The position numbers were made by a program, and so were the translations under genes. From positions 1 to 31,701 of the forward strand of contig CAZAYP010000064.1 of assembly GCA_964489425.1 (NCBI GenBank): a stretch of 31,701 nt of DNA, in the 5' to 3' direction. The notes beneath the pieces were generated by a model, which did no database searches, was not told the DNA's origin, and saw only the letters and a program-made list of their open reading frames with translations. The stretch comes from CAZAYP01 sp964489425 [NCBI: uncultured Verrucomicrobiota bacterium] (GTDB lineage: Bacteria > Verrucomicrobiota > Kiritimatiellia > RZYC01). Shown here in pieces: positions 18,143 to 24,374 of this stretch (its first letter is position 1; every line of letters begins with the position of its first letter).

Positions 18143-18982
18143 ATGAACTCGCAGGCGGGGTCCAATGGCATGACCAATATTCTGGTGGCAGGCGATATCG
18201 TCGGCAAGCCCGGCCGCACGATCTTTGCGCGCGTGGCGACCCGCCTGCGCGCCGAAGGCAAGGCGGACGTGGTGGTGGCCAACGCGGAGAACGCCGCGGG
18301 CGGCAACGGCCTGACCCCGGTCCTGGCCGCGGAGCTGTTCGCCGGCGGCGCCGACGTGCTGACCCTGGGCGACCACTCCTGGGACCAGCGCGACATCATC
18401 CCGTTCCTGGCCACGGAGCCGCGCGTGGTGCGGCCGGCCAACTATGCCCCGGGCGCCCCCGGCCGCGGCTGGTACACCTTCACGGCGGCCGGCGCCACGA
18501 TCACCGTGGTCAACCTGCTGGGCCGCGTGTTCATGCCCAGCCCGTACGATTGCCCGTTCCGCGCCATGGACGACCTGCTCAAGGCGCGCGCCACGCTGGG
18601 CGCCATCCTGCTCGTGGATTTTCACGCCGAGGCCACCTCCGAGAAAATCGCCATGGGCCATTACCTGGCGGGCAAGGCGAGCGCCGTGTTCGGCACCCAC
18701 ACCCACGTCCAGACCTCGGATGAAGCCATCCTCGCGGAGTATACCGGCTACATCACCGACCTGGGCATGACCGGGCCCAAGGACTCGGTCCTGGGCCGCG
18801 AGAAGGCCGCCGTGCTGCGGCGGTTCATCACCGGCCTGCCCGAGAAGTTCGAGGTGGCCACCGGCCAGGTGGCCTTCGAGGGCATCCTCCTGCAGGTGGA
18901 CCCCCGCAACGGCGCCTGCCGGAAGATCAAGCGCCTGCGGGAGTTCGCGCCACCGCCGGAGACCGCGGCCCATGGATCCTGA
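18143..18982 (+). CDS. ymdB: YmdB-family metallophosphoesterase (TIGR00282)
   Basis: 279 residues. Metal-binding motifs in family order: AGDIVGKPGR, VVANAENAAGGNGL, LTLGDHSWDQRD, VDFHAEATSEK and FGTHTHVQTSDE. In Bacillus subtilis YmdB is a 2',3'-cyclic nucleotide phosphodiesterase that affects biofilm and motility decisions; the role outside Firmicutes is less clear. Where many relatives have GNH, this one has GDH, a change of a metal ligand from Asn to Asp. The start at 18143 has an AGGA site 7 nt upstream. The second ATG at 18170 would give MTNILVAGDIVG, which fits the usual family N-terminus, so the start is open between the two. The stop overlaps the start of xseA by 11 nt. Confidence 0.88.
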   Translation: MNSQAGSNGMTNILVAGDIVGKPGRTIFARVATRLRAEGKADVVVANAENAAGGNGLTPVLAAELFAGGADVLTLGDHSWDQRDIIPFLATEPRVVRPANYAPGAPGRGWYTFTAAGATITVVNLLGRVFMPSPYDCPFRAMDDLLKARATLGAILLVDFHAEATSEKIAMGHYLAGKASAVFGTHTHVQTSDEAILAEYTGYITDLGMTGPKDSVLGREKAAVLRRFITGLPEKFEVATGQVAFEGILLQVDPRNGACRKIKRLREFAPPPETAAHGS

Positions 18983-20300
18983 CCCGGGCCCCGGCCCCGC
19001 CGCACCGGCCGGCGGCGCCCAGCGCAAGGTGTACCGCGTGGCGGAGATCACCCGCCTGATCCGCGCCGTGCTGGAAGAAGAGTTCGGCAGCGTGTGGATC
19101 GAGGGCGAAATTTCCAATCTCCGGCGACCAGCCTCGGGCCACTGCTATTTCACGCTCAAGGACGCCCAGGCGCAGATCCGCGCCGTGCTGTTCGCGGGCG
19201 CCCAGCGCCAGCTGGCGTGCCAGCTGGCCGACGGCCTGCAGGTGCGCATCTACGGCCAAATCTCCGTGTACGAGCGCAGCGGCGAGTACCAGGTCATCGC
19301 CCGCCTGGTCGAGCCCGCCGGCCAGGGCGCGTTGCAGGAAGCGTTTGAGAAGCTCAAGAAAAAGCTGCAGGCCGAGGGCCTCTTCGATCCGGCGCGCAAG
19401 CGCAAGCTCCCGCTGCTGCCGCAGCGCATCGGCATTGTCACCTCGCCCACCGGCGCGGCCATCCGCGACATCCTGAAAATCCTCGCCGGCCGGTTTCCCA
19501 ACCTGCACGTGATGATTGTGCCCGCCAAGGTGCAGGGGGACGGCGCCGCGGCCGAGATCGCCGCCGGCATCGACCTGCTGAACGCCCGGAACGCAGTGGA
19601 TGTCATCATCGCCGGCCGCGGCGGCGGCAGCCTGGAAGACCTGTGGTGCTTCAACGAGGAGGTGGTGGCGCGCGCCATCGCCCGCTCCGCCATCCCGGTG
19701 ATCTCCGCCGTGGGCCACGAGATCGACTTCACCATCAGCGACTTTGTCGCCGACGTGCGCGCGCCCACGCCCACGGCCGCGGCCGAGCTGGTGGTGGGCC
19801 AGAAGGATCAACTGGAAGCCGCGTTGTGCCAGTGCGGCCAGCGCCTGCGCGCGGCCCTGGACCGGCGGCGCCTCGAGCTGCGCAACCGGCTGACCCGCGT
19901 GGCCCACAGCTACGTGTTCCGCGAGCCGCGCAACCTGGCCCAGCGCAGCCGCCGCCAACTGGCCGAGTACCTGCTCAAGCTGCGCCACGCCGGCCTCAGC
20001 CGCGTCAACAGCCTGCGCCAGCGCGGCGACGAGCTTGCGCTGCGCGCCGCGCACGCGCTGGGCCTGCGGCGCGAGCAAACCCGCCTCCGCCTGCAGCGGC
20101 TTGAGGCGCAGTTGCGCGCCCTGGGCCCGCAGGCCGTGCTGGAACGGGGCTACAGCATCACCCGCCGCCCCGGCGGGGCCGTGGTCCGTGACGCCAGCCA
20201 GGTCCGGACCGGCGACGTGATTCAAACCCACCTGGCGCGCGGCACGTTGCGCGCCACCGTGCAGGAAAGCCTGCCCACCCCAACCGAGGTGAACCCATGA
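18972..20300 (+). CDS. xseA: Exodeoxyribonuclease VII large subunit
   Basis: 442 residues, usual size. A Pro/Gly/Ala-rich start is followed by the N-terminal OB-fold (about 19-110: VYRVAEITRLIRAVLEEEFG, then VWIEGEISNLRRPASGHCYF). The catalytic domain contains PQRIGIVTSPTGAAIRDIL, the GRGGGSLEDLWCFNEE motif (215-230) and SAVGHEIDFTISDFVADVRA (about 245-264), all hallmarks of XseA. A long helical part (about 275-385) and the ERGYSITRR C-terminal segment follow. With XseB it degrades single-stranded DNA into oligonucleotides during repair. It overlaps ymdB by 11 nt and xseB by 4 nt, indicating translational coupling. Confidence 0.96.
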   Translation: MDPDPGPGPAAPAGGAQRKVYRVAEITRLIRAVLEEEFGSVWIEGEISNLRRPASGHCYFTLKDAQAQIRAVLFAGAQRQLACQLADGLQVRIYGQISVYERSGEYQVIARLVEPAGQGALQEAFEKLKKKLQAEGLFDPARKRKLPLLPQRIGIVTSPTGAAIRDILKILAGRFPNLHVMIVPAKVQGDGAAAEIAAGIDLLNARNAVDVIIAGRGGGSLEDLWCFNEEVVARAIARSAIPVISAVGHEIDFTISDFVADVRAPTPTAAAELVVGQKDQLEAALCQCGQRLRAALDRRRLELRNRLTRVAHSYVFREPRNLAQRSRRQLAEYLLKLRHAGLSRVNSLRQRGDELALRAAHALGLRREQTRLRLQRLEAQLRALGPQAVLERGYSITRRPGGAVVRDASQVRTGDVIQTHLARGTLRATVQESLPTPTEVNP

Positions 20301-20566
20301 CGGAAAAGATGAAAAAAGCCGCCGCCGACCAACCCCTGGGCTTCGAAAAAGCCCTCGAACGCCTCGAGAAAATCGTCGCGGACATGGAAAACGGCAGCCT
20401 CAGCCTGGACCAGATGATGGATCGCTTCAGCGAAGGATCGCAACTGGTCAAGTTCTGCAACGACAAGCTCAACGAGGTGGAGCGCAAGATCGAGCTGCTG
20501 GTCAGCAAGGACGGCCAGGTGACCACCCAGCCCTTTGACGAGAAACCGGACGAACTGGCGTTCTAA
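20297..20566 (+). CDS. xseB: Exodeoxyribonuclease VII small subunit
   Basis: 89 residues, all helical. LGFEKALERLEKIVADMENG, SLSLDQMMDRFSEGSQLVKF and CNDKLNEVERKIELL are the standard XseB helical hairpin. Several copies wrap around each XseA. The ATG overlaps the xseA stop (ATGA), the usual arrangement for this pair. A short extension (TTQPFDEKPDELAF) ends the protein. It is probably the last gene of the ymdB-xseA-xseB unit, since a promoter-like pair follows at 20591. Confidence 0.95.
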   Translation: MTEKMKKAAADQPLGFEKALERLEKIVADMENGSLSLDQMMDRFSEGSQLVKFCNDKLNEVERKIELLVSKDGQVTTQPFDEKPDELAF

Positions 20567-20590
20567 GGCCGGAGGAGAACGGCAGCGGGG

Positions 20591-20619
20591 TTGCGCGCCC
20601 GGCCGCGGCGTGGTAGGGT
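20591..20619 (+). promoter_or_regulatory. Putative promoter of the small lipoprotein gene
   Basis: TTGCGC (20591-20596) and TAGGGT (20614-20619) are exactly 17 bp apart, about 50 bp before the lipoprotein start. The GC-rich pattern resembles the TTGCAA/TAGGAT pair before ymdB. Confidence 0.35.
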
Positions 20620-20670
20620 GTACGCTGGTTGCAGGACGAAACGCGCGGTTACATAGCAAGGAGCAGACGC

Positions 20671-21117
20671 ATGAACAAGGTTCGGTTGGGACAGTTCCTG
20701 GGAGCGAGCCTACTGGCAATCCTGGCGGGGTGTGCCACCCCGGAGTCGCGCATCAAGTCGCATCCGGACCTGTTTGCCAGTTTCCCGCCCGACATCCAGG
20801 AAAGCGTGCGCCAGGGCAAGATCGCCAGGGGGTACACGCCGGACATGGTGTTCATCGCCCTCGGCGATCCGACCAGCAAAACCATGGAGACGAGCGCCGG
20901 CGGCGACCGCGAGATCTGGTCGTACATGGATGATTACACCACCACGGAACAGCAGACGGTCAACACCAGCGGCATGGTCCGGGATTCCGACGGCAACACG
21001 CACTACGAGTCCCGGGCCCCGGTGACCGTCAGCACCGAGAAGGTTCACGAGTACGAGCGGGTGCGGGTGGAGTTCGAGCAGGGCCGGGTCAGCGCGATCC
21101 GCACGTCGACGCGCTGA
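20671..21117 (+). CDS. Small lipoprotein of unknown function
   Basis: 148 residues. The start at 20671 follows an AAGGAG site 7 nt upstream and gives a lipoprotein signal peptide with lipobox LAGC (Cys21); the upstream ATG/GTG-type extension from 20629 is rejected. The mature part (RIKSHPDLFASFPPDIQESV, QGKIARGYTPDMVFIALGDP and EIWSYMDDY) looks like the small SmpA/BamE-like fold, in which a helical start leads into a sheet with a conserved GxPxK-type turn (GDPTSK here). A beta-rich, Thr/Ser-rich C-terminal half follows. It is likely an outer-membrane or periplasmic-facing lipoprotein; whether it joins the BAM complex cannot be told. Its last 29 nt overlap the 3' end of the convergent ADP-ribosylglycohydrolase gene. 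Confidence 0.8.
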   Translation: MNKVRLGQFLGASLLAILAGCATPESRIKSHPDLFASFPPDIQESVRQGKIARGYTPDMVFIALGDPTSKTMETSAGGDREIWSYMDDYTTTEQQTVNTSGMVRDSDGNTHYESRAPVTVSTEKVHEYERVRVEFEQGRVSAIRTSTR

Positions 21118-22219
21118 GCGCGTGTCCGTAGGGCGGCGCGAGGCGGCGGAAGCCGTGGGCCAGCACGATGGCCAGCATGGCCGGGCTGCGCAGCAGCAGG
21201 CCCGGCCAGCACCACCGTGGGACACGCACCGTAGCGTCGCCCTGCAGCCGCAGCGCCAGGTTGCCTCCCAGTTGCGCCATCCAGCGCCGCGTCCGCGGCC
21301 ACTCCGCCAGGCGGTCCAGCCATGCCGCCGGGATGCCGGCCACGCCGCAGCGCGCGCCGAGGATGCCGCCCAGGATGGCCGCCGTGGTGTCGGTATCGCC
21401 GCCGGCGCCGATGATCTCCTGCAGGCCGCCGCGGAAATCGTCCCCATGGCGCAGCCAGGTTTGCACGACGCACGGCACGGTGTGCAGCATGTAGCCGGAA
21501 ATCCCGCGCCGCGACCCAATGGCCGCGGCAAACCCGGCGCTGGGTTCCCCGCGCGCGGCCGAGGCGCAGGCGCGATCGATGAGCGCGAGCAACTCCCCGG
21601 CGCCCTGGCCGTCCAGGAGCGCGGCCAGAGCGGCCAGGTACACGGGTGGGTCCACCGTCCGGGCCGTGGCGCTGGTGTGGGCCGCCAGCGCGACGGCCAG
21701 GGCGCCGTGCAACGCCCTGGGATCCGCGTGGGTCATCCGCGTTGAGACGCGCACAAACGCCTGCAGGGCCGCCGGCCGCGCGCCCAGCGCCACGCCCAGC
21801 ACCGGGCTGCGCATGGCCGGCCCGTTGCCGGCCGACCAGACCCCGCTGCGGTCCGGTGGCCAGCCCAGCCACAGCCGGGAAACAGACTTGAGCGTGGCCA
21901 AGCCGATGCCCGCGGGCAGTGTCAGCAGCCACAGGCGCAGCTGCCAGGCCAGGCGCCGCGCAAACCGCGCCGGATCGTCCGGCGCCCCGATCAGCGCCGC
22001 GGCCGTGATGCAGGCATGGTCCGTGTCGTCGGACACCCAGCCGCGGCCCAAGAACAGGCGATACCGATCCGGCGGGCCCAGCAGGCGGCGCGCGCGCCCC
22101 GGCCCGAGACCCTCGTAGGGCAACCCCAGCGCATCCCCCACGGCGCCGCCCAGCAGGCAACCTGCCAAAGCGCGATCCATGGCGCAAGGCGCGCTGTTTT
22201 TGCCGGCTGCATTTTCCAT
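21089..22219 (-). CDS. ADP-ribosylglycohydrolase family protein
   Basis: 376 residues from the ATG at 22219 (MENAAGKNSAPC); the longer frame to 22264 would run into the intergenic palindrome and is less likely. Metal-binding motifs of the DraG/ARH family are clear: GGAVGDALGLPYEG, then VSDDTDHA, then a C-terminal GAGGDTDTTAAILGG. All key aspartates are present, so an active binuclear metal site is expected. Members remove ADP-ribose from Arg, Ser or nucleic acids, or act on related small molecules; the target is unknown, and no ADP-ribosyltransferase (DraT or toxin) is encoded nearby. An extra segment of about 80 residues (from RRWMAQLGGNLALRLQGD) follows the usual end of the fold. Its 3' end overlaps the lipoprotein gene. 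Confidence 0.9.
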   Translation of the reverse strand: MENAAGKNSAPCAMDRALAGCLLGGAVGDALGLPYEGLGPGRARRLLGPPDRYRLFLGRGWVSDDTDHACITAAALIGAPDDPARFARRLAWQLRLWLLTLPAGIGLATLKSVSRLWLGWPPDRSGVWSAGNGPAMRSPVLGVALGARPAALQAFVRVSTRMTHADPRALHGALAVALAAHTSATARTVDPPVYLAALAALLDGQGAGELLALIDRACASAARGEPSAGFAAAIGSRRGISGYMLHTVPCVVQTWLRHGDDFRGGLQEIIGAGGDTDTTAAILGGILGARCGVAGIPAAWLDRLAEWPRTRRWMAQLGGNLALRLQGDATVRVPRWCWPGLLLRSPAMLAIVLAHGFRRLAPPYGHALSASTCGSR

Positions 22220-22252
22220 GAGGTGCGGCTTTCTTTCGGCATGCTGTGCTGA

Positions 22253-22268
22253 TACTATGTGCATAGTA
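22253..22268. promoter_or_regulatory. Perfect palindrome between divergent genes, possible operator
   Basis: TACTATGTGCATAGTA has 7-bp perfect arms around TG. It lies 33 bp before the hydrolase start and 45 bp before the phosphatase start. Each arm offers a TACTAT hexamer that could act as a -10 element in its own direction, but no good -35 is seen. It may be an operator for one or both genes. Confidence 0.4.
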
Positions 22269-22312
22269 CCTGAGCAGTGGGGGCTTGGGCGATAAAAAGA
22301 CTAAAGGAACGC

Positions 22313-24115
22313 GTGAAAAGCAAGGAGATGCTGGTATCCCTTGCGGGCGGGCCGGGCCTGGTAGCGGGCGCGGCCCTGTTGGGGGGGGGGATGGTAATGC
22401 TGGCGCGAGCGCCGGCCTGGGCCGGCGGCGTGGTCCTGGCCGTGGGCGCGGCCCTGGTGGTCGCGGGCGGCCTGGCCTGGCGCCGGCAGCGCCGGGCCCT
22501 GGGCGCGGTGGCGGCCTGCGCAGAAAGCCTGGCCCAGGGCCGGTTGCCGCCGGAAATCGCCGCGCCGCCGGCCGGCGACTTCGGCCGGATCGCGCGCGCC
22601 CTGAACTCCATGGTGCCGGCCGCCCGCCGGATGGTCCAGCAGATGCAGTCGCTTTCCCGGCGCAACTTTCACCTGTCTTTCCAGCCGCGCTCCGCCGACG
22701 ACCAGCTGGGCCTGGCCCTGGACCGGTTGGTGGAAGATCTGCTGGGCTACGATGTCGAGCGCCGCAAGCGGGACTGGATTCATAACGCGCTGAGCGAGCT
22801 GGCGGCCGCGCTGCGCGGCAACCCGCAGCCCGAGGAATTGGGCGCGCGCTTGCTGGAGTTCCTGGCGCGCCACCTGAACGTGCAGGCCGCGGCGCTGCAT
22901 GCCATGGACGCCGAATCTACCACATGGCGCCGGCTGGCGGTGCACGCGTGGCCCGCGGCCGCCGCACGGCCGGCCTGGACCGCGCCGGGCGCCAGCCGCC
23001 AGGCGCAGTTCGATGAGCAAGTCCCTGCCGACGATCCGCGCCGGCAGGCGGCCGGGCCGGGGATCGCGGAGCTGGGCAACCTGGCCACGATCCCGCTGGC
23101 GCGCGGAGACCGGCTGGTGGGCGTGGTGGAGCTGCGCAGCTACGACCTGTTCAGCGCCAACGCGCGCGAGTTTCTCGTGGCGGCGGCCGAGCCCATGGCG
23201 ATCGCCCTGGACGCGGCGCTGGCGCGGTCGCGGGTGGCGGAGCTGCTGGCGGAAACCCAGCGCCAGGCGCGCCTGCTGCAGGAAGAGCGTGCCCGCCTGG
23301 CCGCGGCCAACCAGGAGCTGGACCGCAAAAACCAGCAGATCCAGAAAGACCTGGCCCTGGCGCAATGCGTCCAGCGCGGGTTCCTGCCGCACGAGTACCC
23401 CGGCCGCGCCCGCGTGCGTTTCCATTGCTACTACCAGCCCTGCGCCATGCTGGGCGGGGACATGTACGACATCTTCAGCGTGGACACCGACCGCGTGGGC
23501 TTTTACATGGCGGACGTGTCCGGGCACGGCGTGTCCGCCGCGCTGATCTCGGGCATGCTCAAGATGGCGTTCAACCCGCAGCGGGATGCGGCGCCGCCGC
23601 CCGGCGCCCACGTGCGGGTGGAGCGCTCCATGCTCGGCCGGCCGGATCGCATGCTGGCCTACCTGAACGAGCGGTTCCAGACCCTGCTGCCAGATGACCG
23701 CTTCGTCACGCTGATCTACGCCACCCTAGATTTGCGGGAGCGCGCGTTGAGCTGGGCCAATGCCGGGCACCCCGCGCCCATCCTGTTCCGCGCCGCCGGC
23801 GGCACGGCGGAACGGCTTGATGGCGGGCGCGGCCCGGCGCTGGCCCTGTTCACGGCCGGCGGGTTCGGGCTCCAGCACGCCCGCCTGGCGCTGCACGACA
23901 AGCTCATTTTCTACACGGACGGGCTGACCGAGGCCATGAACGCCGGCGGCGACGAATACACGGAAGATCGGCTGCTGGCCGCGCTGCGCGAGGTCGGACA
24001 CCAGGAACCGCCGGAACTCGCGGCCCGCCTGCGGGCCGCGGTCGAGGAACACTGCGCCGGCCGCCCGCTGGACGACGATTTTTCGCTGCTGGTGGTCGAA
24101 CTCGTGTCCGGGTAA
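22313..24115 (+). CDS. Membrane GAF-PP2C (SpoIIE/RsbU-type) serine phosphatase
   Basis: 600 residues from a GTG at 22313, chosen because AAAGGA sits 5-6 nt upstream; 22277 (GTG) gives 12 more residues and no ribosome site. Two N-terminal membrane helices (about 7-55) are followed by a HAMP-like linker (about 57-115), a GAF domain (about 150-305) and a coiled coil (about 305-350). The PP2C-like SpoIIE domain (about 360-598) has metal-site motifs MLGGDMYDIF, ADVSGHGVSAALISGM, LSWANAGHPAPIL, IFYTDGLTEAMN and DDDFSLL. Such proteins dephosphorylate anti-anti-sigma factors in partner-switching systems, so a role in a general stress or surface-signal response is likely; no STAS protein or anti-sigma kinase is in the window. 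Divergent from the hydrolase gene. Confidence 0.9.
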   Translation: MKSKEMLVSLAGGPGLVAGAALLGGGMVMLARAPAWAGGVVLAVGAALVVAGGLAWRRQRRALGAVAACAESLAQGRLPPEIAAPPAGDFGRIARALNSMVPAARRMVQQMQSLSRRNFHLSFQPRSADDQLGLALDRLVEDLLGYDVERRKRDWIHNALSELAAALRGNPQPEELGARLLEFLARHLNVQAAALHAMDAESTTWRRLAVHAWPAAAARPAWTAPGASRQAQFDEQVPADDPRRQAAGPGIAELGNLATIPLARGDRLVGVVELRSYDLFSANAREFLVAAAEPMAIALDAALARSRVAELLAETQRQARLLQEERARLAAANQELDRKNQQIQKDLALAQCVQRGFLPHEYPGRARVRFHCYYQPCAMLGGDMYDIFSVDTDRVGFYMADVSGHGVSAALISGMLKMAFNPQRDAAPPPGAHVRVERSMLGRPDRMLAYLNERFQTLLPDDRFVTLIYATLDLRERALSWANAGHPAPILFRAAGGTAERLDGGRGPALALFTAGGFGLQHARLALHDKLIFYTDGLTEAMNAGGDEYTEDRLLAALREVGHQEPPELAARLRAAVEEHCAGRPLDDDFSLLVVELVSG

Positions 24116-24374
24116 CCTCGGCCCACGCCCGGACCGCGCTCTATCGGCATTGCCGCGGGGAAATTATCTGGTTGCTACCCCAAGACAATTTCCCATCCGG
24201 AAATATTCACCCGCCAAGGCGCAGAGCCGCCAAGAAAAGAATGGGCGCTCGTGGAGGGATTCGCTCCGTCGAATCCGCTCCCTCGGCAACGCCTTGCAGG
24301 ATCCGGTCCGGTCCATCCTGTCTATCCCTGTCAAACCGGCTGGTTCTTGAGCGCGGATGTATGGCGCGGCCGGG
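24116..24374. other. Intergenic gap with remnants of dispersed repeats
   Basis: This 259-bp gap lies between two convergent genes and has no credible gene. It holds an AT-richer patch around 24150-24210, then CCGCCAAGGCGCAGAGCCGC (24211-24230) and CCAAGAAAAG. Near 24312-24340 it has GTCCATCCTGTCTATCCCTG followed by TCAAA. Both resemble common intergenic repeats of PVC-type genomes (the GGCGCARAG and ATCCTGTCTATCC kinds). A related ATCCTGT phrase recurs near 30830-30860. No terminator hairpin with a T-run is visible. Confidence 0.5.
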
